Shown piece after piece: positions 20,530 through 39,642 of a stretch of 64,000 nt of DNA. Each line of letters starts with the position of its first letter. The stretch's first letter is position 1. Origin of the DNA: Guillardia theta CCMP2712 (lineage: Eukaryota; Cryptophyceae; Pyrenomonadales; Geminigeraceae). Position numbers and translations under genes: made by a program. The notes under the pieces are model-generated. The model had not been told where the DNA came from, ran no database searches, and was given only the letters and a program-made list of their open reading frames with translations. Location: contig NW_005434653.1 of the NCBI RefSeq assembly GCF_000315625.1, positions 148,973 to 212,972 of the forward strand, in the 5' to 3' direction.

Positions 20530-21524
20530 AGATATGATTCTGCGAGCATAACTAGTTTTCTGTCCTCGCCATCACTCTGGCTGGTCATCGTCATCGTGGT
20601 AGCCGGTGCCATGTTGCTTCCTGACCTCAGGGGAGCAGAAGAGTTTGAGAGACACCTGAAAGGGATTGAGCGCGAGACGAGGATCAGAGTGAGAGATGGT
20701 GCGGTAGGGAGCGGGAAGATGGCAGGGGAGGCGGAGGCGGGTGAGCGTTGGTTCGTGTTCGCCTTGAACAAGAACTTCACAGACCTGCAACGTCTCTTCA
20801 GAGTCGCTACGGTCATGTGCGAGGACGCAGACGTGTGCAAGGGATCGCTCGACGAGCGGAGGTTCAGGGTCCACCCGAGAAGCTTCGTAACAGGCGGTAA
20901 CGGCACGCTGAAAGAGCTTGAGATCGACTTGCAGGACTTGTTCATGACTGGGCCGAGGAGGTTCTTCATAGACTCTGCCAGCGACTTAGACACTATGTTT
21001 CTCCTCAAGCTCATCAGGAAGAATGGCCCTGGCGACCTGCTGGTCCTGCTGCGCCGCTGCAACGCTATGCTCGAGAGCATCTCCGACAACATGGGCATGA
21101 AGAAGGTGTTTGGAAGGCAGCTGGAGCAGCTGCTGAGGGGATGGGGGTTCAACTTCGACCACCAGCAAAGTTGTGTTCTTTCGAACGAGTTTGCGGGTGC
21201 CCGAGGTAGACAAGAGGCTCTCCCCTTCAGGCTGCCCCCAGCTCATACCCAGCAGAGCCTCGAGCAGATCCGGGTCACGTGGAACGAGCTGCAGAGAGGC
21301 GGGGCGGGGCACAAGAAGTTGCTTATCTTCGGCCTCGGACATGACTCGGATTGGTGGGCGTCGGTTAACCCAGGTAACAAACAAGCCTTGTAGGTTCCTC
21401 CTCCTCTCCTCTCCCCTTTGCCTCTACCTCCCTCCCTCCCTCCTTTCCCCGCGTTCATTCTTCATCCTCGCCCTCCTACTCCTCCTCCGCATCGTCATTA
21501 TCATTGTCATCGTCACCGTCGTCA

Positions 21525-21556
<32 letters not shown>

Positions 21557-21569
21557 ATCATCATCATCG

Positions 21570-21633
<64 letters not shown>

Positions 21634-22117
21634 TCTGCATGCAAGCGGCCATCTGACCAGACCTGCAGGAGGAGAGACAGTCTTTGTGGAGGACAACAAG
21701 GACTGGATCAAGCACGTGCTTCAGTCAGCCCCCAACCTCGATGTAGTCCAGGTCACTTACAGCACAGTCCTCGGGAGGGACCTGAACAAGTTCAGAGATC
21801 GCGACAAGTGGGGAGAGCTGGCGATGAATCTTCCTCCTCGCATCCTCCAGCACAAGTGGGACGTCGTGCTGGTCGATGCTCCCATGGGCTTCGCTCCGGA
21901 GAACCCGGGGAGGATGCAGTCGATCTACATGGCGACGAAGCTCGTGAGGAAGGGAGGGCTGGTGGTGGTGGATGACTGCGAGAGGCCGGCAGAAGAGCTG
22001 TACATGCGGCTGATGTTGGGGGAGGGGAACATGTTTCACACGGTGGGGAGGAGGGGGAAAGTGATGAAGGACGGCACGTTGATAGCGGGGAACAAGCAAT
22101 GCTACTTCCGGATGTGA
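20530..22117 (+). CDS. DUF579 / glucuronoxylan-4-O-methyltransferase-like sugar methyltransferase
   Basis: A hydrophobic N-terminal anchor (SLWLVIVIVVAGAMLL) suggests a Golgi type II membrane protein. A long stem of about 230 residues follows. The C-terminal catalytic part has the family signature LLIFGLGHDSDWWASVNPG, continues over an intron (21374-21668) into GGETVFVEDNKDWI, and then WDVVLVDAPMGFAPENPGRM, KGGLVVVDDCERPAEE and the end at TGA 22117. In plants this family (GXM, IRX15) methylates or helps build glucuronoxylan with S-adenosylmethionine. The intron phase (1) restores Gly-Gly of the SAM loop exactly. The 5' start is uncertain because of the gap. The true substrate in this organism is unknown; any acidic wall or extracellular polysaccharide is possible. 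Confidence 0.75.
21497..21632 (+). repeat. (ATC)n/(GTC)n trinucleotide array in an intron
   Basis: This array of about 45 units fills most of the 295-bp intron of the methyltransferase gene. Confidence 0.95.
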
Positions 22118-22445
22118 CATGCGACTGAGAGCTTGAGGGAGAGACTGTAACTGTGACCTGAACAGGTTGCAAGAGCTTTATTCTTTACTTGTACAGACTG
22201 ATCGGAATGATAACAAGGATGAGGAGTGCAAGCCTTTTGGTGTCATCATACCGACCAGCACCTTTCCCCCTCCTCTACTCCTCCTTTCCTCATCCTCCTC
22301 CCTTCCTCTTCTCTTCCTCTTCTCTTCCTCCTCTCCTGCTCCTCCTCTTCTCCGCTTTCTCCTCCCTTTTCCTCCCCGCTTTCTGTCCCCGCATCCTTCC
22401 TCGATCTCCCGTTCTTCCTCTTCTTCCGACGATGTCACCATGGCA

Positions 22446-31332
<8,887 letters not shown>

Positions 31333-31394
31333 CTGGACATGAAATAAGCGCGTAATTAAGCTTAGTGTCTGGATTTCTTTCCCTTCCTTCTAGG

Positions 31395-32450
31395 CATTTA
31401 TCACCGCACAGGTGCCAATCTTCCTCCTCTCTCAGATAATCATGCTCGTGCGTGATGATCCATCACAACTGGTGGTTGTCATCACTTCTATTCCTCCTCC
31501 TCTACTCCTCAACTCCTCGCGTTCTCCCTATCCCCCATCTCCACACTACCTGGCCTAGCACGTTCCTGTATCCTCCTCCCTCGCTTCCTCCCCTCTCTAC
31601 CATGACGGTACACATGAATCTTGGAGATAGTCACCAATAGTGTCGCCCTCCTATCCCTCCTCCTCTCGCCCTCTCCCTTCCGACTCCTCCTGGTATCTCC
31701 CTGCCATGCTCAATTCCAGGGTTGTCACCACCCCCATATTAATACTTTAAAGTACCCGTCATCCTTCCCACCCACCTTCATTCACACTTTTTTAGTAAAC
31801 GGACTCCAGGGGTTTGGCCCGGTCGAAATCAAAATGCAGCACAAACTTGATTAGGTGCGAAGGGGGCGGAGCAGGGGGAGAGGATCACGGCGAGGAGCAG
31901 GAGAGCAGGAGAGCAGGAGAGCAGGAGAGCAGGAGAGCAGGAGAGCAGGAGAGCAGGAGAGCAGGAGAGCAGGAGAGCAGGAGAGCAGGAGAGCAGGAGA
32001 GCAGGAGAGCAGGAGAGCAGGAGAGCAGGAGATCAGGAGATCAGGAGAGCAGGAGAGCAGGAGAGCAGGAGAGCAGGAGATCAGGAGAGCAGGAGAGCAG
32101 GAGAGCAGGAGAGCAGGAGAGCAGGAGAGCAGGAGAGCAGGAGAGCAGGAGAGCAGGAGAGCAGGTATGGGGAAACGTTCTTCAGATTGTGGGCAGGGCC
32201 TTGATGTTTTGGATGATGTTGGAGTGATGGTCGGCAGGGGTGCGTGAGTGACATCGGACTTGGAGGACCAACTTTGAGCTAGTTGCAGATTTCAAGAAGG
32301 TAATAATAAAGCAGCGAGCAGCGTTAGGATAGGCGTGCTGAGAAGAATTCGCAATGAAGCACAGAAATATGGCTAGGAAATGGAATGAAGGATTGTCCGG
32401 CAACGTCAGCCTTTCTGAGATTTCAAACAGTGCTTGTATGCCTCCAGGTC
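31395..32450. other. Intergenic with minisatellite and a small TACCC patch
   Basis: Between the OGDH 5' region and the Tim44-like gene I see no exon I can defend. 31735-31790 contains AAGTACCCGTC-type text like the TACCC islands. 31890-32165 is a tandem array described separately. Any additional OGDH 5' exon would have to be here. Confidence 0.5.
31890..32165 (+). repeat. (GGAGAGCA)n 8-bp minisatellite
   Basis: About 34 copies of an octamer with a few GGAGATCA variants. Since 8 is not a multiple of 3, all three frames are open as ESRRAGEQ-type text; not a gene. Confidence 0.95.
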
Positions 32451-32454
32451 TACA

Positions 32455-33860
32455 TCATTTCAAGTGCACAATTTTCCACTGCAAGCACAGGATGAGAGAG
32501 GAAAGAGAGACAGCGGCAGGAAACCTCAAGCTCTGGTAGATGAGTCTCGAATGTCCAGCATGAATACTGTCGGCGAGTGATGAGGAGAGAGCATGAGCAG
32601 ATGCAGTTGACTCACCGTTAACACAAACTCTCCGGGCTCACCGATGATCCTGCAACAACAACGTCACGTCGTATGCTGCGCGAACGCGCGGTCGAAGCAG
32701 GATGCACTGCATGCCTATCATGTAGATCTTTGATGCTTGTCTTTTGATCGTATGAAACCTGAGCCAACATGTCATGCAAGGTTGGATAGAGGACATAGAT
32801 GTCAGATCGAGGAAGGGCCCGGGAACAACAACGAAAGCACGTCCGCCAACCGCCCACAATGCCACCAACGAGTCGACACTGACCTGCACAGAGACTTGGG
32901 CGAAGTCTTCTCCTTCCTCATCGGTCAAGAAACTTCGAACAAGTGTCAGATCAACTGCCATGACCAATCATCCCTCACCCGACTGAAACGATCTCTGACT
33001 CGTATATCTTCGACACTTGTTGTTCCGCTCTCTACCAGGCCGTATCAGTTCTTCATTTTCACACACAAAAAAAAAAAGAAGAGAGAGGAAAAAGAGACAG
33101 CGGCTCAATTCTTACCAATTCTGTCTCCTTCATCAGTTTTTCTGCTTCTTCAACTGCGGTGAGAAATTTCTGCACAACAAATCATCTAAGAATGAGGCAT
33201 GTTCTACGGTCTCATACCTCTCCAACAAGGCCCCTCAACGAATCGACATCATGGGAAGAAATGCTTTTCATCGCCGACTAGAAGAAACATTACTGGCTGC
33301 ATGTGGAGCAAGATCGTGAGAAGCTCGTCATCGGACCTCAATTGCAAAGATTGCTCCATCCAAGAACTCAGTCTCGTCGAAATTGTTCTGTCATAACGTC
33401 AGACAACTTGGTCAGGAGGAGGAGGGGCGTACCTCGGACAGGAGCTTGAGGGCCCTAATGTTCATATCCAAAAAGAATTTTCGAATGAACCCTATGCGGA
33501 TCTTCTTGTACGGCTACGCACAAATAGAGTCAGCCAACCTTCCGAGCTTCTCTTGTTTTACCTACGGTATCAAGCGTCAACAAACAAGAAACTTCATGCG
33601 ATGCAACAGATTTACCCGGTACATGACATGCTTCATTTTCGCATCGATCTGCAACAAAGTACCGAGTCAACGCGGTGAATCCGATGAATCTAGAATGTCG
33701 CCGACCTCCTTGTCCTCATCCTTGCACTTCAACAACCTTGTGCTCCTAAAGGATCTCGTCTGTTGGAAACTACCAAACTTGACCAATGAGTTTGCCACTG
33801 TGCCTTCAATCCCCTTTTTCCACCCGAGTCTCTGGTGGATAGAATGTGAGCAGCACTAGG
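32455..33860 (-). CDS. Tim44/mL45-like mitochondrial protein (tentative)
   Basis: In minus-strand order, exons read KCKDEDKE, IDAKMKHVMYR, PYKKIRIGFIRKFFLDMNIR-ALKLLSE, NFDETEFLDGAIFAIE, KFLTAVEEAEKLMKE, AVDLTLVRSFLTDEEGEDFA, IIGEPGEFVLT and finally WKIVHLK with TGA 32455-32457. All have good GT-AG borders and short introns. The arrangement (helical segment with FLxGAxxAIE followed by strands and a terminal W-K-I-V) matches the Tim44-like/mL45 domain that binds mitochondrial ribosomes or the inner-membrane import motor. I infer a mitochondrial role, but identity is loose. The 5' end near 33860 and the junctions between 32620 and 33000 are approximate. Confidence 0.45.
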
Positions 33861-33869
33861 CCAAGTTTC

Positions 33870-34250
33870 AATAGACGACCTGTAAAGGTTGAGTACGTAG
33901 AATTCTAGTGAAGAATTGTCGCATTCCAGTTCAATTCGGAATGAAGGGGAATTGATAACAGATTGACCCCACTTCCTCGATTATGACGAATACAAATCCT
34001 GAGATGTCATCATGTCAGTTGTTAAAACTATGCATGAGCTATCAATCACTATCCTTCAATGACCTCCCACTCCCTCCCATCCTCTACGCTGGTAAATCTC
34101 TTCCCGCACAAAGTGTTGGGAGTACAGCTTGAAGAGGCATAGGGGCTGATAGAGAGGGTCATACAGCAGCATCTGCTGATCGTGCGCCTACTCTGGTCTA
34201 ACATCAACACGTTCTTGTCATCCGATCTTCACATATTTGGAGTCAGCAGG
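33870..34250. other. Intergenic, nothing recognised
   Basis: Ordinary composition between the Tim44-like gene and the next GC island. It probably carries the promoter of the former and the 3' flank of the GT49 gene. Confidence 0.4.
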
Positions 34251-34254
34251 CAAG

Positions 34255-34580
34255 ACCGACCATCGCCCCGCCGGGCTGTTGCCGCATTAAATGAATTGAG
34301 CCCACATCCCCGCTCATGACAAACTACTCCGAGTGCCTGCTCCGAGTGCTCCGAGGCAGACTCCGAGGCCTGCCCGGCCGCAGTGCGCCAGGCTCCGAGC
34401 CTGGCAGCTCCGGCGCCGCGATCGGATCGGATCGGACCGCCCGGCGGCCCGGCGGGAGGCCCACCCAGGCCCGCCCGGCCGGCCCGGGGCCCACCCCAGG
34501 CACTGACCCGGCTGGGCCCACACCCTGCTCGCAGGCCGCGCCCCGGCAACAACCAAACAGTCGGTGGCAACGCCAGGTTA
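34255..34580. other. GC-rich island downstream of the GT49 gene
   Basis: It contains CCGAGTGC repeats, CGATCGGATCGGATCGG at about 34420, and long CCGGCCCGG text, with sharp edges at both sides. It ends about 30 bp from the stop codon of the GT49 gene. Confidence 0.65.
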
Positions 34581-34608
34581 GCTTGTTGATTCAATAATGC
34601 AAGCTAGA

Positions 34609-37470
34609 TTATGGCACTTCGTACTTGTGCTCGCCCCAAGCAAGGATCGCCTTGTCTAGCAGGAGCTTCGCCGCATGCAGATCCTTCAGCTCCACTCGTA
34701 CCGTGTGAAGTCCCGGTGAGAGCCTCCCGACTGAGACCGACATACCGTGAGGGTCCTCAACCAGAGTACCGGGCAGTAAGAGGAAGAAGAAGCTCCCGTC
34801 CTCTTCAACTTCGCCCTCGCCAGCGTGCCTGTACGCCTGCACCGACAACTGGTATCCCGTCGCTCTGGAGAGCCCGAAGATGTCAAGGTGGACGAGATGC
34901 TCGCTGCCCACGAGCTCCAGCGTTGTGCTCTGGACAAGGTGGATGCGACTGATGTCGCACTTGTCGTCCCTAAACGCTCTGATGAGGCAGGAGCGGATCG
35001 GAACATGGGGCTGCACGTCCGTATAGTAGTCTGACAAGAGCCTCTGCAGCAGCTCCCGGCCGTGCGTGTCCGGGGGGCCCCAGCCAGTGTTAGCCCCCTG
35101 CTTGGGGGGCGCGACGATGGCGAGCCTGTCAAACACGAAGTGCTCGACGCTCTCGATCGCCGACGACCCATGCATGAGGAAGCTCTTGGGGAGAACCGTG
35201 AAGGTGTAGCCCAAGTTGCAAGCCTCCACCCCGAGGGAAACCTTGTCCCATCCCCAATGCACAAAGCGATCGTCGTACAGCCCGACGCCGTGGCTCCCCC
35301 GCCAGGCGCTCCGGTTGACCACCACGTAGGGCTCGTAGCCTAGGATGTACTTGACCTGGTACGTCTCCTCTGCCTCCATCCACCTGTCGTACTCAGTTCC
35401 CGCATGGAACACACCAGCTTCGTGCCATCTGCCAGTCGTTGACCACATGCCCATGTCAAGTCCGGGGATCCACACCTGACGCCCCTCGAAGTTTAGCCGC
35501 AAGGCCTCCATGGAGATCGAGGCGGGCTCGACGCGAATACGCTGCTCCTCAAGGGAGATGCCGGCTTCCCTGGGCCAGGAACCGGAGGTCTTGAAGGAGG
35601 GGATCACCAGCAGCTCCGTCGGCCCGACCTTCCCGTCCTGGTACGCCTGCCGTATGTTGGACGCCAGTCCATCCGACGCGAGCATGTCTACGTCCGCGTA
35701 CAAGACCAAGTCCGTGCGAGCTATGGCGCATGAAATTTTTCTGAGCATGTTGATCGGAAACACCAGGAGACTACCAGGTTTGTCCTTGTCAGGGCAAGAC
35801 GTCAGGAGGGTAGCTTCCAGCGTCTTGTTTCTCTCGATGAACCATGGCCCTAGTGTCTGCTGCACCAGCGTCTTGATCTGCTCTTGCTCTGACATGCTGC
35901 GGGCGTAGAAAGCGACCGCCACGTGCTCATTCCACTGCGCCGCAGCATTGATGAGCACGACAGCTCTGTCAAGGGTCGCGACGGTGGACAAGGTCAAGCC
36001 CAGCTCATCTTCTCGCAGCCTCCTGGTTGCTCTGACTGACATGGAGAAAGGAGATCGCTGGTACGGCATCTGACCCTGGAAGAGAGGGTTTCCGGAGGTC
36101 CAGAGGTATGAGACCATGCAGGGCTGCAGGGCTTGGACTTTGCGGGACAAGTACGCGAGCAAAGTATCGTCGCTCTCATGCTCTGCGAAGTAGTCGTACA
36201 AGACCGACACCATCACCACTTGCTCTGACCATGCGGACGGGACATCGAAGTGTACAACTCCTACAGAGCCCGTCGAGCCGTCGACAACCACGACACCCGC
36301 CTGATGAAAAAGGATGACTTGCTTCTCTTTGTGCCTAAAGGTCAAGTGGACCCTGTATCTGCAACCAGGCACCAGGCCTATTGCTTTGATAGAAGCCTTG
36401 AACGGAACTCCAGCCACGAGATGGTCAGTGCCGGGACTCATCACCAGGTTGCAAAGTACTTCCTCCGGATGTGGACGGTAGCGAAGCTTCACACTGTCGG
36501 AACGGACGAAGGAAGCTTCTTTTGCGCTCCTCCTTTCTGCTGGTAGTCGCTGAGAGCGCGAGAAATCGTCCTCAAGCACGCAGATCTCGTTGCACCTGGA
36601 CACCTTGAGGAACTTGCGGACGGTGAGTTTGGCAGCGATAGAGCTGTTGGCTCGGTTCTCGAGCTCCGAGACAGTCGCTAATATCAGATACTCGCTTCCT
36701 CCCGGAGCAGAGACTCGCACGTCCTGCACATGCTCGGAGCTGTTCATATGCAGAACCAGCATCTCTCTGGACTGCTCCAACGAGTTCACCTCTGTGACAA
36801 CGAGGACGAGCAGCAGGTTACCCCCAGTCATCCCCCGCAGGCGGATGGAAATCGACATCTCCCTCTCCTGCAAGGTCGCATGCTCCATGACCATTGCCGG
36901 CTCTGACGCGTTCACCACCCGCACACTGTGATCCCCGATGGCGACAACCTCCAGCTCGTCGCCCTCCATCCGGTGCAGGAGCGCCATGAATGCATACATA
37001 CCAGGGCTCGCGTCCTCGTATACGAATGAAAGGCATCTCGAGCTGTTAGATAAGAAATGCTCATCCATCAGGTACTCCCTCACTGCGAGCACCTCCATCC
37101 CTTGACGCAACTGCACTTGCACCACCAACGGCGCCGGAGCAGGAAGAGATGAGAGGTCGATGTCTAAGGAGAGCTGCTGCACTGCTGGAGAGTTCACATC
37201 CATGACTTGCCAGCGCATAGACCAGCCTCCCTCGTCGGGCGCCAGGGCCACTGACAGCGATGCAGACTTGCTGCAGGGGCACAGAGTTCCAGGGATCGGC
37301 GAAGAGCGAAGGCGGGTTCCATCAAGGGCAGGGGAGACTTTGCACTGTGGAGAAGAGGGAGACTGCGAGGAGAAGTGCTCGGAATCGGGGAGAGAGGAGG
37401 AGGAGGAGGAGGAGGAGGAGAAGCCTGCCATGATAATCAGAATCCTCGCTGTCATCGCCATCCTCGCCAT
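34609..37470 (-). CDS. LARGE/B4GAT-type glycosyltransferase (GT49), intronless
   Basis: This single open frame of 953 codons starts with MARMAMTARILIIMAGF, a short signal anchor, then a serine run. About 480 residues of beta-rich text precede the catalytic region. The GT49 features are FPINMLRKISCAIARTDLVL, then the metal-binding YADVDM (DxD, residue about 592), LGYEPYVVVNRSAW, DDRFVHWGWDKVSLGVE and VLPKSFLMHGSS (residue about 766). Enzymes of this family add glucuronic acid or xylose to extracellular glycans in the Golgi. The N-terminal half is unrelated to animal LARGE and may bind glycans. Absence of introns in a 2.9-kb gene is unusual among its neighbours. The substrate is unknown. Confidence 0.8.
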   Translation of the reverse strand: MARMAMTARILIIMAGFSSSSSSSSSLPDSEHFSSQSPSSPQCKVSPALDGTRLRSSPIPGTLCPCSKSASLSVALAPDEGGWSMRWQVMDVNSPAVQQLSLDIDLSSLPAPAPLVVQVQLRQGMEVLAVREYLMDEHFLSNSSRCLSFVYEDASPGMYAFMALLHRMEGDELEVVAIGDHSVRVVNASEPAMVMEHATLQEREMSISIRLRGMTGGNLLLVLVVTEVNSLEQSREMLVLHMNSSEHVQDVRVSAPGGSEYLILATVSELENRANSSIAAKLTVRKFLKVSRCNEICVLEDDFSRSQRLPAERRSAKEASFVRSDSVKLRYRPHPEEVLCNLVMSPGTDHLVAGVPFKASIKAIGLVPGCRYRVHLTFRHKEKQVILFHQAGVVVVDGSTGSVGVVHFDVPSAWSEQVVMVSVLYDYFAEHESDDTLLAYLSRKVQALQPCMVSYLWTSGNPLFQGQMPYQRSPFSMSVRATRRLREDELGLTLSTVATLDRAVVLINAAAQWNEHVAVAFYARSMSEQEQIKTLVQQTLGPWFIERNKTLEATLLTSCPDKDKPGSLLVFPINMLRKISCAIARTDLVLYADVDMLASDGLASNIRQAYQDGKVGPTELLVIPSFKTSGSWPREAGISLEEQRIRVEPASISMEALRLNFEGRQVWIPGLDMGMWSTTGRWHEAGVFHAGTEYDRWMEAEETYQVKYILGYEPYVVVNRSAWRGSHGVGLYDDRFVHWGWDKVSLGVEACNLGYTFTVLPKSFLMHGSSAIESVEHFVFDRLAIVAPPKQGANTGWGPPDTHGRELLQRLLSDYYTDVQPHVPIRSCLIRAFRDDKCDISRIHLVQSTTLELVGSEHLVHLDIFGLSRATGYQLSVQAYRHAGEGEVEEDGSFFFLLLPGTLVEDPHGMSVSVGRLSPGLHTVRVELKDLHAAKLLLDKAILAWGEHKYEVP

Positions 37471-37506
37471 CTTGTTCCGCGTGGCCGAGTCAAGAGTCGA
37501 TTGACT

Positions 37507-38090
37507 GACCGAGGACCCCCTTCAACCCCATTTCGAGGCCATCAGGAGGGGGGTGAGTGGGGGTGGCTCATTTACTCTGAAAAGAGATCTTTTCAACTTT
37601 TAATAATCCCAGCAGCCCCCCGCAGTTATACGGAGTGCCGTACTCGACCCGAGTACCCCTCTTTCTGACCAAAAAACCGTACTCGACCCAAGCTGACATG
37701 GGTCTACGAGTACATCCCTTCGGGAAGGTCCGTGCTTCTGAGAATGACCCTAGTAGAAGGCATGCCGGCCCGGGTAGGACTCTGTCCCCTACTAGCCTAG
37801 TAGACCGAAAGGCTACCGTGGGGGCTACCTTTACTCAAGGGCTGGGACTCAGTCGCACACTACGAAGTTCGGAAAAATCATGAACAAGAAGGAATTTTTC
37901 ATTTTTCAGTACTGGATCTGAGTAAAGTTTAGTCACTGAACATGAGTACACCGCAACGGTCTATGATCCGCTGCCGCGGCACGGATCTTTTTTTGGCAGC
38001 CTTTCCTCGCGTGACTGCGTACTGATCGACTTTAACTTAACTTTGAGTAAAGAAGGGGCCCTAATACTTGACTCAGCCTAAAAAGCGCGG
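37507..38090. other. Upstream region of the GT49 gene with TACCC/GTACTCG motifs
   Basis: No gene. GTACTCG-ACC-CGAGTAC at 37640-37656 is a perfect inverted repeat with 7-bp arms, and a related copy (GTACTCGACCC...CTACGAGTAC) follows at 37679-37715. TACCCC words are mixed in. Confidence 0.5.
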
Positions 38091-38094
38091 CGGA

Positions 38095-38535
38095 AACTTG
38101 CCAGCAACTCAGGCTGGCACCGTGCCGGGGCCCGCCCGGCCGCTGGTGAACTTCCACACCTCACCGAGCCTCGGAGGCTGTGCCCGGCACCGAGCCGGGC
38201 TGTGCCGACACCGTTTTGCCTGAGTGAGCAGTGTTACGCCCCGCCGGCCCGGGCCGGCGCCCCCGCCCCTCGGACTGTCCGGGGCCGTGACCGTACCGGA
38301 CAACTGCCCGGGCTCTCTTCCAACTCAATTGGCAAGTTCACTCAGTACTGCCAGGGCCGTCCGATCACGGCGTACTGATTGAGCGCGCGGCAGTCACTCA
38401 GGCGGCCGGGCAGGCCCGCGGCGAGCCCGGCGGCCGCCGCGCGTCGGCGATCATCCCGGGCCGCAGATCATTCCCCCGGGCCGGGCCTGATCCGAGTCCG
38501 ATCCGATGCCATGATCATCCCCGGGGCCATATGAT
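38095..38535. other. GC-rich island
   Basis: Dense CCGGCC, GGCCCGG, ACTCAG and ACCGT words; ATCATCCCGG repeats near 38450-38530. No gene can be supported. Confidence 0.6.
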
Positions 38536-38619
38536 CATCCTCCAGATCATCCTCATCCCCAGGCTCGCGATCATGTTGGTCATCGTGGGGATGGGGTCGA
38601 AGTTGAGGCGGCATCTCGA

Positions 38620-38985
38620 TGAAGGGCAGAAATTCCTATTTGCTTTTCCGTGGGTGGGTGGATAAGGGGGTAGGGTGGTGTGTGGTGTTGGTAGGGTCAT
38701 GTACCCTACTCGTGAAAATATTCACATTCTTAATGATGGTCTTGACTTGGGGGTGGGGTGATTTTCTCATGAGTACCCATAGTCTCAATATTGTTTTGGT
38801 ACGCCTTAACCCTACCTACCCCTTCAACATTATGGAAATGCTCGTTCGTTTGTACCGGTACCTATCATGGAGACTACCCTACCCTCAGAAGAGTATACTT
38901 CTCAACCCCTACCCCTTATTCACTCCTACCCCACCCCGGACTTCCCTTTGGGTCACTAGGAACGGAGGAGCGTAACGGCCATGGC
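38620..38985. repeat. TACCC-rich island, with both strands represented
   Basis: The left part is G-rich (GGGGGTAGGGTGG) and the right part C-rich (CTACCCTACCC, CCCTACCCC). The island thus has an overall inverted layout around about 38750. Confidence 0.55.
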
Positions 38986-39640
38986 GGCGCCGCCGTGTCA
39001 GTAGCACACCAGCGTTCCCTCCGTCTTTCTGCCCCCTGCCCCCTGCCCTCATCCTCTCTGGACCCACCGCTCATCTGTGACCCTGAGCTCTGCGATCACT
39101 GGTTCTGTCCTCTCATTGCCTTCCCTTTTCAACCCTTTGATTGAGAAACTTCGTCTACCGCAATCCCTGCCGCTGACTCATCGATCCTGTACGTTGGTCG
39201 ACAGGATCATACACCTGTGCATCCACAGCTTCGTCCCAGGAGGTCCATTTCCAGGAATCTTCCTTCATTCGCCCATAGTTCTTTGCGCAGTGAGGGCCTT
39301 TGCTGGCTTAGAGCTTTCTTCGGGCATAGCTGGCTAGTGGCGTGAGACTGGAAGTCGTGGGCGTCATTTAGTAGCACTGACATCCAGATAGCATCAACAG
39401 CCTAAGATATTATGATGAGGACGTCTCTCGAGAGGTTTGCACCCGCACGGGGCTTCTGATCATACTGTAAGGGGTCAAGAACGAGAGATTATGATGGTTT
39501 GGGTATCACGTGCAATCCCTGAAATGCTGATCACCAATTGGTCGGGTCACAGCTCAGACCAAGGAGACAGGCAGATGGATTATGACTGAAAGAAACCTTT
39601 CTTTCAATACTGCTTCATGGAGGACTTGTTCTGTCTTTCT
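38986..39640. other. Intergenic, upstream of the HA-domain gene
   Basis: No exon or known element recognised. The promoter of the plus-strand HA-domain gene should lie here. Confidence 0.4.
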
Positions 39641-39642
39641 TG

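Noticed and set aside
21424-21975. His-rich and Asp-rich frames
   Set aside because: ATC repeat in the methyltransferase intron; the true frame is the spliced plus-strand gene.
31814-32247. ESRRAGEQ-repeat open frames in several frames
   Set aside because: An 8-bp unit leaves all frames open; it is a minisatellite, not a gene.
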